From NCBI GenBank assembly GCA_944326525.1, contig CALVEG010000001.1:248001-312000 (forward strand): 64,000 nt of DNA. Direction: 5' to 3'. Positions 50,050-60,002 of this stretch are shown piece after piece. The stretch is from Candidatus Gastranaerophilales bacterium. GTDB taxonomy: Bacteria > Cyanobacteriota > Vampirovibrionia > Gastranaerophilales > Gastranaerophilaceae. The notes under the pieces are model-generated. The model saw only the letters and a list, made by a program, of their open reading frames with translations. It searched no databases and was not told the DNA's origin. Both the position numbers and the translations under genes were made by a program. Positions within the stretch are counted from its first letter, which is position 1. Each line of letters begins with the position of its first letter.

Positions 50050-50865
50050 TTGGCAAATAATACTGTACAGAGCAATATAGTATTTCCGAGACTGATGATG
50101 AATCAGCCTGGAATGTTCATGCCTCTTGAGAATCCGATACAAGTAAAAAGAGGAGTTCCAGAATCACCTCCGGCTATAAAGGAACCGGAGCTTCCTCCAC
50201 CACCCAAAAATAAAGATAATTATAAGTATTGGCTAGGCGCAGCATGTGTTGCAGCATCAGCAATTGCTGGTATTGTAATGTACAACGGGCGATTAAGAGA
50301 AACTTCGGTTCAAAGAATAATAGAAGATGATGAACCTATTACGCATTATTCTTTCAAGCTTGTTGAACATGCTAAAGATAAAGTTCTTGAAATTTTTAAT
50401 AAATGTCCTGAATTAGGGCTTGAGAATAAAGTGGAAACAACTTACCAAAAGCGTGTAAGAGTAGATGAAAACGGAAAGTCAATTCTGAAAAAAGCTGAAA
50501 AAATGTTTGTTGACAGAGGTCTGAAACGTTGTGATACGCTTTCTCGTCCTGCAGGAACTGCTCAAACGACTTTTGTTCAGGATGATGGCAAAGTTAGAGC
50601 CTTGATAGACTGGGATTCAGATGGAAATCTTTACAGATATTGGATTAAAGATGAAAATGGTCATATAATAAGGGATTACAATTATACTGAAGAAGGAATT
50701 TCTTCAAAATATTATTATACAAAAGGCGGTATTAGAATAAAAGAAGTTCATTACAACGAGGACGGTTGGACATTTGAACGTAATTATGACAGAGAAGGTT
50801 TTTTTGTAAATGAACACGAAATAAAGCCTGAACTCAAGTTAAAATCTAACAAGCCTGAGGAATAA
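50050..50865 (+). CDS. Single-pass membrane protein with MORN-like repeats, unknown function
   Basis: 271 residues starting at TTG 50050; GAGGA lies about 6 nt upstream. The N terminus (1-55) is Pro-rich (EPELPPPPKNKD), then one TM helix (about 60-80, YWLGAACVAASAIAGIVMY). The rest is outside or inside with a helical region and, from about 185, about four short repeats of Gly-x-x-x-Tyr type (WDSDGNLYRYWIKDENGH, then IRDYNYTEEG and VHYNEDGWTFERNYDREG) that recall MORN-like or YD-like strands. No catalytic motif. It precedes dnaA by 53 nt on the same strand. Confidence 0.6.
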   Translation: MANNTVQSNIVFPRLMMNQPGMFMPLENPIQVKRGVPESPPAIKEPELPPPPKNKDNYKYWLGAACVAASAIAGIVMYNGRLRETSVQRIIEDDEPITHYSFKLVEHAKDKVLEIFNKCPELGLENKVETTYQKRVRVDENGKSILKKAEKMFVDRGLKRCDTLSRPAGTAQTTFVQDDGKVRALIDWDSDGNLYRYWIKDENGHIIRDYNYTEEGISSKYYYTKGGIRIKEVHYNEDGWTFERNYDREGFFVNEHEIKPELKLKSNKPEE

Positions 50866-50918
50866 AAATTTACAAATTTATAGGTTTTTACTTTGGTCTT
50901 TTGTAGTAAAATATTTTT

Positions 50919-52316
50919 ATGGACATTTTGGAAGTAAAAAAAATATGGAGTGAAGTAAAGGCAGAGCTTAGGGATGTAATTCCTGCGCATGCTTTTTATT
51001 CTTGGGTTGAGGCAATAGAGCCGGCAGGATTTGATAATAACATTTTTTCATTAATAACCGTTCATCAGTTAGCACCTCAAATAGTAAGGCAAAATTATTA
51101 TAAGCAGATAAGTGAAGCGTTTAAAAAATATTTAGGATATGAAGTTGATTTTGATATTCAATACGATGCTTCGCTTGCTGAAAAATATGTCAAAGAGAAG
51201 AAGAAAGAAAGTTCTAAGATTAAGCCGATTCATGCAGATGAAGACGAAGAACAGAAAAAAGTTTTGGATAATCTTTCCAAAATGCAGTCTTTTTCGAATT
51301 TAAATTTAAAGTACAAGTTTGAAAATTATGTAGTTGGAGAAAACAACAGATTTGCTTATGCTGTGGCGATGGCTGTAGCGAAGAATCCGGCTAAAAAATA
51401 CAATCCGCTTTTTATATATGGAGCGTCGGGCTTAGGGAAAACTCACCTTATGCAGGCAATTGGGCATTATATTATATTTAACAAACCCAAATTGAAAGTT
51501 CGTTATATAAAAACTGAAGATTATTTTAACGAAGTTATAAAAAACATTCAATGCAGCGATAGAGTTTCAAGAATGGATAAATTTCGCCAAAAATACAGAA
51601 ACATTGATGTTTTATTAATAGATGATATTCAGTTTTTGGAATCAAAGAAGGCTACAATGGAAGAGATTTTCCATACATTTGACAGTTTGCACAACAACAA
51701 TAAGCAGATTGTAATAACTTCCGACAGACAGCCCAAAGATATTCCGACACTTCCGGATCGTTTGAGAACAAGATTTGAGATGGGGTTAATGGTAGATATA
51801 ACGCCTCCTGATTTTGAAACAAGGGTTGCAATATTGAAAAATTTGGCGGAGCAGTCCGGACTAGATATTCCGTTTGAGGTTTTTGAGTATATAGCAAACA
51901 ACTTTGTATCAAATGTAAGAGAGCTTGAAGGTGCGTATAATCGAGTTAGTGCTTTTGCTGATATAGAGGGAATTCCAATAACATTAGAATTTGCAAAAAA
52001 AGTTTTAAATTGTGAAGCCAATAAAAAGTCACTTTCGATAGAGGATATAGCAAATGCTACAGCTAAATATTATTCAGTATCAGTAGAAGATTTTAAGGGA
52101 TCTTCAAGAAATCAAAAAATATCAGGCTCTCGTCAGGTAGCTGTTTATTTATCAAGGGTGATGACAGAAAACAGTTTTGAAAGTATCGCGGAATTTTTTA
52201 ATAAAAAGCACACAACAATGCTTTATTCTTTCGAAAAAATTCGAGATGAATTAAAGACTGATAAAAAACTTGAAAGAGATGTTGCAGAAATAAAAGCCGA
52301 GTTAAAGGATGCGTAA
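50919..52316 (+). CDS. dnaA: Chromosomal replication initiator DnaA
   Basis: 465 residues, full length. Domain I opens MDILEVKKIWSEVKAELRD; a charged linker (domain II, about 85-110) leads to domain III with Walker A GASGLGKTHLMQAIG, Walker B VLLIDDIQFLE and sensor motifs; domain IV ends with the DNA-binding helix GSRQVAVYLSRVM and KKHTTMLYSFEKI. It binds DnaA boxes and opens oriC. No dnaN, rpmH or obvious DnaA-box cluster adjoins the gene. TAAAAT ends 6 nt before the ATG with no Shine-Dalgarno, predicting a leaderless mRNA. ruvA follows after 3 nt. Confidence 0.97.
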   Translation: MDILEVKKIWSEVKAELRDVIPAHAFYSWVEAIEPAGFDNNIFSLITVHQLAPQIVRQNYYKQISEAFKKYLGYEVDFDIQYDASLAEKYVKEKKKESSKIKPIHADEDEEQKKVLDNLSKMQSFSNLNLKYKFENYVVGENNRFAYAVAMAVAKNPAKKYNPLFIYGASGLGKTHLMQAIGHYIIFNKPKLKVRYIKTEDYFNEVIKNIQCSDRVSRMDKFRQKYRNIDVLLIDDIQFLESKKATMEEIFHTFDSLHNNNKQIVITSDRQPKDIPTLPDRLRTRFEMGLMVDITPPDFETRVAILKNLAEQSGLDIPFEVFEYIANNFVSNVRELEGAYNRVSAFADIEGIPITLEFAKKVLNCEANKKSLSIEDIANATAKYYSVSVEDFKGSSRNQKISGSRQVAVYLSRVMTENSFESIAEFFNKKHTTMLYSFEKIRDELKTDKKLERDVAEIKAELKDA

Positions 52317-52319
52317 TTT

Positions 52320-52937
52320 ATGTATGATTATATAAAGGGAATTTTTACATATAAAAGCAGTAATTCAAAAGGTAGTTTTTTGACGATAGAAAACAACGGA
52401 ATCGGATACTTGGCTGAAGTTACGGCAAGAGATTGCGCTGAAATTGAGAAGACGGGAATTGAGGGAAAATTATATATAGTTTTGCTTCATAGGGAAGATA
52501 AAATGTCATTGTGCGGTTTTTTAAGGAAAGAAGATCGAGATATATTTTCAATTTTAACATCCGTTTCTGGAGTAGGAAGCAAGATGGCATTGACTTTGTT
52601 GGATGAATTTCAGACCTCGGAGTTAATAGGTTTTGTAATAGGTGGAAATCATAAAGAGCTTACAAGAGCAAAAGGTGTTGGACCAAAGCTTGCACAAAAA
52701 ATTATTCTTGAATTGAAAGATAAATTAATAAATTATAATACAACTGCTCCGATAGAAGTTAAATCTGCGGCAAATCAAAATTCTCAAGATATGGAAGATG
52801 CGCAGATGGTTCTTATGTCTTTGGGTTACGAGCGTGAAGAGATTAAAAATGCATTTGCAAAAGTTATGCAGATTTTGAATGCCAATGCAACTGCAGAAGA
52901 TATTTTGAAAGAAACTCTCAAAATATTGTCTGAATAA
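52320..52937 (+). CDS. ruvA: Holliday junction branch-migration protein RuvA
   Basis: 205 residues. N-terminal OB domain (YDYIKGIFTYKSSNSKGSFL), tandem helix-hairpin-helix motifs (LTSVSGVGSKMALTLL and AKGVGPKLAQKIILELKDKL) and the C-terminal flexible domain III (about 155-205) that regulates RuvB. It binds the four-way junction for RuvB-driven migration. Here it sits 3 nt behind dnaA rather than with ruvB or ruvC, an unusual neighbourhood. No ribosome site of its own is clear, so coupling to dnaA translation is likely. Confidence 0.93.
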   Translation: MYDYIKGIFTYKSSNSKGSFLTIENNGIGYLAEVTARDCAEIEKTGIEGKLYIVLLHREDKMSLCGFLRKEDRDIFSILTSVSGVGSKMALTLLDEFQTSELIGFVIGGNHKELTRAKGVGPKLAQKIILELKDKLINYNTTAPIEVKSAANQNSQDMEDAQMVLMSLGYEREEIKNAFAKVMQILNANATAEDILKETLKILSE

Positions 52938-52966
52938 GTAAATCTTCCTTATTTTTTTAATCCAAT

Positions 52967-53947
52967 TTATACGATAGCGAATAAAAATATAAATGTTGCT
53001 ATTGCCATTGCCGGTCCAAACGGTAAAACAGTTAAATCGCCGTCTTCTTTCATCCCTTTAATAACTCTCCAGCAAGTATAAAGTCCGATTAAAAGCAGGA
53101 TTGCAGAAGCTGCGATACATAAAGCGAAATTTTCAAATAATTCTGAATTGTTAGCCAATGTAAACCCTACAGTAGCAATGATGAATAAAACAAGTGAAAT
53201 AATAGTATTAAAATCTTTTTTTAAAGCAAGTTTTTTAAAGAAACTAGGTATTACAATTGCAACCTGAATAGCAATGCTGAGGATAATAATAACAAGAAAA
53301 TTTTTAAATCCAAAGCAAGAACCAAGAGCCGCAGCGATAAAGGTATCACCAACACCAAAAGCTCTTTTGCCGACAAATAAATTGCCAGAAAGTGATAAAA
53401 TTTCCATTAAAAGAGCACACCCAATTAATCCGAGAATGGAAATTGTAATCGGTAGTGCCAATATATTTTCAAAATTCATCTGGAAATTTTCGTAAGTTTT
53501 AAAAACAATAAAAGTTAAATAGCTGTTGTAAATGATACCAACAAGAGTAAGAAAAATTGCATGTCCTGCACAAATAACTTTTTCCTTAAAATCCGTTGCC
53601 GACATAACGATAAGCGCACAGCAGCAAATGAACATAAATAAAGAACTAATCGCAGGCCCGAATTTTATTAAAATTCCAACCATAGTAAGTGCTGTCAAAA
53701 GTTCAACAATCGGATACTGAATACTTATGGGAGCTTTACAATAGGCACATTTCCCTCTTAATAATAAATAAGACAAGATCGGAATATTGAGCCAAGGTTT
53801 AATTCTGTTTCCGCAATGCGGACATTTAGACGGCGGAAAAACGATTGATTCTCCGCTTAATCCTCTTAACGCTACAACATTTAAAAAACTTCCAATAATT
53901 GCACCTATTATAAAAGTGAACACAACCATAAATATAAGAATGTCCAT
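52967..53947 (-). CDS. pilD: Prepilin peptidase PilD (A24 family)
   Basis: 326 residues, polytopic inner-membrane aspartyl protease and methylase. The N-terminal domain has FIIGAIIGSFLNVVALRG and the paired CxxC motifs CPHCGNRIKPW and CAYCKAPISIQYP. The aspartates are in MSATDFKEKVICAGH and in the G-x-G-D motif FGVGDTFIAAALGS. It cuts the leaders of prepilin-like proteins and methylates the new N terminus. It is about 70 residues longer than many PilD, with two or three extra C-terminal hydrophobic segments. GGAG lies about 12 nt upstream. It follows a group 3 sigma gene by 7 nt on the same strand. Confidence 0.93.
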   Translation of the reverse strand: MDILIFMVVFTFIIGAIIGSFLNVVALRGLSGESIVFPPSKCPHCGNRIKPWLNIPILSYLLLRGKCAYCKAPISIQYPIVELLTALTMVGILIKFGPAISSLFMFICCCALIVMSATDFKEKVICAGHAIFLTLVGIIYNSYLTFIVFKTYENFQMNFENILALPITISILGLIGCALLMEILSLSGNLFVGKRAFGVGDTFIAAALGSCFGFKNFLVIIILSIAIQVAIVIPSFFKKLALKKDFNTIISLVLFIIATVGFTLANNSELFENFALCIAASAILLLIGLYTCWRVIKGMKEDGDLTVLPFGPAMAIATFIFLFAIV

Positions 53948-53954
53948 ATAATTA

Positions 53955-54731
53955 TTAATCTCCGCTGTTTTTGATCATTTCATACATTTTGCTTAACGCT
54001 TTTTTAAGTCTTCTTGAAACCTGCATCTGGGACATATTCATTTTTTCAGAAATCTCTCGTTGGTTTAAATCCTGATAATAGCTTAATTCAATAATTTCTC
54101 GAAGTTCAGGCGGAAGTTTTTGAATAGTGCTTGCAAGCATAATCTTATTTTCATAAGCATTCATAAACTCCTGATAGTCATTTGCCGGAATTTTGTCTAA
54201 AAGCGAAATATCTTCATCATCCTGCATTAATGATTGATCAAGAGAAAGCGTGCTTTTGCATCTTTCAATTTCGGTAACTTCATTAATCTTAGAAACAGGT
54301 AAAGATAAGAAATCTGCAATTTGATCGTTTGTAGGATCTTCAATTCCGGATTCATTTAATTTCTTTTTTGCATTGTTTATTTTAAACATTAATTCTTGAA
54401 GTTCTCTTGGAGCTTTAATCAAGGATGCTTTATCTCTTAAGTAATGCTTAATTTCGCCTTTAATAAAATAAGTAGCATAAGTTCTGAATTTTGTATTCAT
54501 ATCAAGCCTGTAAAATTCAATAGCTTTGATAAGTCCCAAAGAGCCGACTTGAATTAAATCTTCTCCTGGAATTCCGGATTGAAGCGCAATAGTGTTTGCA
54601 ATCTTTTTTACAAGATCCATTGCTTCTTCAACTATTTTAAGATGCAGCATTCTCTTTTTCTTTTCGTCTTTAGCATTCTTAAACGAAATAAGCAGTACAT
54701 CCAGTTCTTCGTGTTGTTTTTCTTGTGCCAC
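53955..54731 (-). CDS. Sigma-70 family factor, group 3 (SigF/SigB/FliA-like)
   Basis: 258 residues from GTG 54731, with TTGGAG about 7 nt before it and TGTTATAAT upstream as an extended -10. Region 2 contains GEDLIQVGSLGLIKAIEFYR and RTYATYFIKGEIKHYLRDK, region 3 PRELQELMFKINNAKKKL, and region 4 LPPELREIIELSYYQDLN with the HTH QREISEKMNMSQMQVSRRLK. The layout matches cyanobacterial SigF and Bacillus SigB/SigF, not RpoD. It lies 7 nt before pilD in the same transcript, which suggests control of pili or surface genes. No anti-sigma gene is adjacent. Confidence 0.88.
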   Translation of the reverse strand: MAQEKQHEELDVLLISFKNAKDEKKKRMLHLKIVEEAMDLVKKIANTIALQSGIPGEDLIQVGSLGLIKAIEFYRLDMNTKFRTYATYFIKGEIKHYLRDKASLIKAPRELQELMFKINNAKKKLNESGIEDPTNDQIADFLSLPVSKINEVTEIERCKSTLSLDQSLMQDDEDISLLDKIPANDYQEFMNAYENKIMLASTIQKLPPELREIIELSYYQDLNQREISEKMNMSQMQVSRRLKKALSKMYEMIKNSGD

Positions 54732-54871
54732 CTAAATCTCCAATTCTCTGTATATTATAACATGATTTTTTTTAAATGGAAAATTTTAATTTAATTTAAT
54801 AAAAGTGTATTTTAAAAATATATTTATGATAACATTTAATAATAGGAAAAGAGTTAAATGGGAGCAGAATT

Positions 54872-55153
54872 ATGATAACAATAAAAGATGTAGAACACGT
54901 TGCAAAGCTTGCAAGATTAGAGTTGACAGAAGAAGAAAAAGAGCTTTATACAAAGCAGTTAGGGGATGTTTTAAAGTATGTTGACCAGATGAATGAAGTT
55001 GATACATCTAATGTTAAACCCATGACTCAAGTTATAGATTTTGTGAACGTGATGAGAGAAGATAAAGTTTCTTATGAAATAAGTAAAGAAGATTTAATGG
55101 CAAATGGCCCGGAAGTTGAGAATGGGTTCTTTAAAGTTCCGAAAATTAATTAA
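54872..55153 (+). CDS. gatC: Glutamyl/aspartyl-tRNA amidotransferase subunit C (GatC)
   Basis: 93 residues. VEHVAKLARLELTEEEKELY and KYVDQMNEVDTSNVKPMTQV match GatC, and NGPEVENGFFKVPKI is the usual C terminus. GatC is the small scaffold that joins GatA and GatB in making Gln-tRNA (and Asn-tRNA) by transamidation. It is not beside gatA or gatB. GGGAGCAGAATT precedes the ATG. pyrG follows 53 nt later. Confidence 0.93.
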   Translation: MITIKDVEHVAKLARLELTEEEKELYTKQLGDVLKYVDQMNEVDTSNVKPMTQVIDFVNVMREDKVSYEISKEDLMANGPEVENGFFKVPKIN

Positions 55154-55182
55154 TTTATAGTTTAGAATAATTGGGATGTTGA

Positions 55183-56811
<1,629 letters not shown>

Positions 56812-56964
56812 AAGCAATATCAAAAGTTTAGTTTATTAGACTAGAATATTTGTTAAAATATTTGTTTTACACAGAGGTTTGTTTTCTGAGTAACCGTTGA
56901 TATTGACTAAGGGGTATGTTCATTGTATTTTTATAAAGCAAAGAATTTATTCGGGGAGATATGA

Positions 56965-58353
56965 ATGGAAGAAAATAATCTTAAGAAATTTACTGCAGTT
57001 CAATTTTTGAACTTTGCGCTAGGCTTTTTCGGTCTACAGTTTGCTTGGCAGATGAGAATAATTTTGTCAGGGCCTGTAACTGAAGGGTTGGGTGCTTCTC
57101 CGTTTTTATATGGATTAATTTGGCTTGCCGGACCTTTTACCGGAATGGTTGTTCAGCCTTTGATAGGTGCAATTTCTGATAAGACGATTTCTCCATTCGG
57201 AAGAAGAAGACCTTATCTTTTGGGCGGAGCTTTAATTGCGTCTATAGCATTGTGGATTTTCCCGAATTCCGCAAAGGTAGCTGATTTCTTTGCTAAAATT
57301 ACCGGTGCGCATTTGCCGGAGCTTACAGCATTGTTAATTGCAGCAATTATGATATGGGTTATTGATGCTTGTATTAATATTGCGCAGGGGCCATATAGGG
57401 CTTTGATTCCAGATGTTGTCCCGCAAGAACAGCATTCTATCGCAAACTCTTTTATTTCTCTTGCGATAGGGTTAGGTTCGGTTGTTGCGGCAGGTACGGC
57501 TCCGTTTTTAAAATTCGTTTTTGATTATCAAATGTCTATTCCTGCACAGTTTATTATGGCAGCTTTGGCATTTACTTTAGCTATGCTTTGGACTTGTATT
57601 ACTATTAAAGAGCATTCTATTAGAAAAGAAGTGGAACTTGCTCATACGGCTGAAAAACAGGAAATTTCTTTTGTTGATTCTTTAAAAAACTTTTTTGCTC
57701 TTTCACCTGAGGTGTCAAAGATTTGTCTTATGCAGTTTTTTACTTGGATCGGGACAATGTGTTTGATGATTAATTTCACTCAGTTTGTCGTTCATACAAT
57801 TTATCAAGTTCCTGATCTTTCTGCTGCTGATGAGGCTGCTAAAGCTTTCTTTGCGCAGGCAGTTACAGCCGGAACTAATTTTTCATCGGTATGTTTTGCA
57901 ATATTTAACCTTATTTGCTTTCTTGTTGCAATTCCTATCGGTATTTTTTCAGCAAAATTCGGAAACAAAAAAGTTCATATAATATCTTTAATTTCAATGA
58001 TATTGGCATATTTAGGTTTGGCTTTTGTTAAGTCGCCTGTAGCTGTTGCTGCTTTAATGGGGCTTGCAGGTATTGGCTGGGCAAGCATTTGTGCTCTGCC
58101 GTTTGCAATGCTTTCTCAGTTTATTAAAAAAGGAACTGAAGGCTCTGTTATGGGAATATTTAATATATTTATTGCCGGACCGCAAGTGTTTGTTTGTACG
58201 TTTGTTGCTTGGATTATTTCTAAATGTTCTTTTGTTGTGAATGGAAATATCAATCACCACTGGGAATATGTTTTTGTAATCGGCGCAATTTGTTTGGCTG
58301 CTGCTGCTGCTATTGCTGCTAATGTTAATGAAATAGCTAAAGCAGATGAATAA
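56965..58353 (+). CDS. MFS transporter of the GPH/SLC45 (sugar:cation symporter-like) type
   Basis: 462 residues with about 12 TM helices. The motif A-like loop AISDKTISPFGRRRPYLL after helix 2, and GPYRALIPDVVPQEQHSIANS in the middle, are characteristic of the sucrose/glycoside-pentoside-hexuronide branch (SLC45/Suc) rather than drug exporters. A repeat of motif A appears near 320 (IFSAKFGNKKVHIISLI). The substrate is probably a disaccharide or related compound with H+ or Na+, but this is inference. GGGGAGATATGA precedes the start. A strong terminator follows. Confidence 0.8.
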   Translation: MEENNLKKFTAVQFLNFALGFFGLQFAWQMRIILSGPVTEGLGASPFLYGLIWLAGPFTGMVVQPLIGAISDKTISPFGRRRPYLLGGALIASIALWIFPNSAKVADFFAKITGAHLPELTALLIAAIMIWVIDACINIAQGPYRALIPDVVPQEQHSIANSFISLAIGLGSVVAAGTAPFLKFVFDYQMSIPAQFIMAALAFTLAMLWTCITIKEHSIRKEVELAHTAEKQEISFVDSLKNFFALSPEVSKICLMQFFTWIGTMCLMINFTQFVVHTIYQVPDLSAADEAAKAFFAQAVTAGTNFSSVCFAIFNLICFLVAIPIGIFSAKFGNKKVHIISLISMILAYLGLAFVKSPVAVAALMGLAGIGWASICALPFAMLSQFIKKGTEGSVMGIFNIFIAGPQVFVCTFVAWIISKCSFVVNGNINHHWEYVFVIGAICLAAAAAIAANVNEIAKADE

Positions 58354-58412
58354 ATTCCTTCGGTTAATTTCAAGGGATAATCTTTAAAATTATTTTTGTT
58401 TGAATAATAAAT

Positions 58413-58440
58413 GAGCAGGATTTTTTAATCCTGCTCTTTT
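58413..58440 (+). terminator. Intrinsic terminator after the MFS gene
   Basis: GAGCAGGATT pairs perfectly with AATCCTGCTC (10 bp), small loop of T residues, then TTTT. Confidence 0.9.
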
Positions 58441-58460
58441 TAGAATTATATAGGAGTTAT

Positions 58461-59177
58461 TTACACATGTAAAACAAATCCACCTTTATCGGCATTGTTA
58501 AGTTTATCTCCTTCAATTTTTGCACGAAGATTTTTGATGTATTTGTAAACATAATCTCTTGGCAATTCTAAAAGAGATGCTAAATCTTTTGCGTAAACTA
58601 TTTTATTACTGTTTTCAAGAAAATAATCGAAAACTTTTTGTTCTCTATCTGTTAAGGCTTTCTTAAATACAATTCTTACTTCTTCTCTTAGACTATCAGT
58701 TTTTGCCGAGGTAGTTTTAGAAGATGTTTTTAATGCTTTAGCTGCTTTTTCTGTTTTTGCTTGTTTTGCAGCTTTTGTTGTTTTAGCAGTTTTTGTTTTC
58801 TTTTCCGGTTTAACTGTTTTCGTTATTTTTGTTGCGGCAGCTTTTTTAGATGTATGAGCTTTTGCTGCCTTTTCAACTTCTTCTTTTACATCAGCATCAA
58901 GCTTTATGTTAGAAATCGAAAACGGTGACGGAGCTATTTCTCGTTCTCTTTCAAATGCTCTGTCCGCAATTGTACTTAATCTTTCTGCTTTTGATGGCAT
59001 CCAGTCATCTGCTGTTGATACAACTGGTTTGCCTTTTAATACTATATCTACTAAATCATTTGTAGGTTTTGCTTCTTCAATCTTTTTTCCCAACCTTGCT
59101 GCAAATTCTTCTAATGTAATCTTTTCTAATGAGCTTCTCCATTGTTTTATCTCTTCTTTGCTCAGGTATTCAGACAT
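58461..59177 (-). CDS. DNA-binding protein with histone-H1-like Lys/Ala/Thr tract and C-terminal winged helix
   Basis: 238 residues. The N-terminal domain (1-100, LSKEEIKQWRSSLEKITLEE) is helical and acidic. Residues 103-160 are a tract of Lys, Ala and Thr (KKAAATKITKTVKPEKKTK and KAAKQAKTEKAAKALK) like the tails of histone H1 and of HU/HC2-type proteins. Residues 165-238 form a winged helix-turn-helix (LTDREQKVFDYFLENSNKI, then LASLLELPRDYVYKYIKNLR), probably the sequence-reading part. It could bundle or coat DNA while binding specific sites. AAAGGAGATTAGTTA precedes the ATG. It has no receiver domain, so it is not a classical response regulator. Confidence 0.65.
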   Translation of the reverse strand: MSEYLSKEEIKQWRSSLEKITLEEFAARLGKKIEEAKPTNDLVDIVLKGKPVVSTADDWMPSKAERLSTIADRAFEREREIAPSPFSISNIKLDADVKEEVEKAAKAHTSKKAAATKITKTVKPEKKTKTAKTTKAAKQAKTEKAAKALKTSSKTTSAKTDSLREEVRIVFKKALTDREQKVFDYFLENSNKIVYAKDLASLLELPRDYVYKYIKNLRAKIEGDKLNNADKGGFVLHV

Positions 59178-59330
59178 TAACTAATCTCCTTTTTCTACAC
59201 TATAATTTGTTTTTAACTATTCTTAATGTACCATAAATTCTGCTTCTTGGCGCAAAATGTTTCGGTACGTAAATTTTTATGTTTATTAGTTTACAAAGGC
59301 TTGAAAAACTATTTGTAAAGTAGTTCTAAT

Positions 59331-60002
59331 TTAGTACATAACTCCGGAATCAAGGATTTTCTGCACTTCAGACTGCATAATTTCGTGAATTTCTGCTATA
59401 GGCTTTGTTCCGTCTATGCTTATAAAATTGTAAGTGTTTTTCATATTGTTATATTCTTCAAGACATTTTTTTTGATAAATTTCAAAACTTTTGTAAAAGT
59501 CTGTTGAAAAACCTACATCTCTGCCGCTTTCGTAAAAATCCAGCCCTGTTGTACCTATTATACGTTTTAGAAGAACATCGACAGGCATATCAAGATAGAA
59601 AATTAAATCAGGTTCTGGCGCATATTCGTATAAATTTTTAACCCATTCAATATCCTGACCTCTAACAACGTCGCGAGCTAGTGCTGTATAATAGTACCTG
59701 TCTAAAAGTACTATAAATCCTGATTTTAGTGCAGGAATAATTGTGTTTTCAAGTCTGTCTGCAAAGTCTGCTGCATAAAGAAGACTGTATGTTGTTGCAT
59801 TCAATAAATTTCTGTCTTTTGCATCATCAATAACTTTTGCGATTAATCTTGATGTTTTCCACTCGGACACCATAACCCCGTAAGATTGATCTTCTATAGA
59901 GCGTTTTAAAAGTTCAAGCTGAGTTGATTTTCCGCTTCCGTCCGTTCCTTCTATTACGATTAAAAGCCCGTCGTAGTTATGTTTTTTCTTGAATTTTTCC
60001 AT
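59331..60002 (-). CDS. dTMP-kinase-like P-loop nucleotide kinase (copy 2 of a tandem pair)
   Basis: 223 residues. P-loop EGTDGSGKST near 18, DRYYYTALARDVVRG (the D-R-Y/R-G motif) near 97, and the lid region LKRIIGTTGLDFYES. The pattern is the thymidylate-kinase superfamily, but the tail after the D-R-Y-x-Y-T-A motif differs from E. coli Tmk. Its stop is spaced from the next gene by none: its start overlaps the previous stop (TAATGG at 60002). The neighbouring 60002 gene is a close paralogue, so one may be a dedicated dTMP kinase and the other a variant. Substrate not certain. Confidence 0.75.
   Translation of the reverse strand: MEKFKKKHNYDGLLIVIEGTDGSGKSTQLELLKRSIEDQSYGVMVSEWKTSRLIAKVIDDAKDRNLLNATTYSLLYAADFADRLENTIIPALKSGFIVLLDRYYYTALARDVVRGQDIEWVKNLYEYAPEPDLIFYLDMPVDVLLKRIIGTTGLDFYESGRDVGFSTDFYKSFEIYQKKCLEEYNNMKNTYNFISIDGTKPIAEIHEIMQSEVQKILDSGVMY

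Noticed and set aside
50866-50918. Origin of replication at dnaA
   Set aside because: No cluster of DnaA boxes or long AT-rich iteron array was seen before or after dnaA; the gap is only 53 nt.
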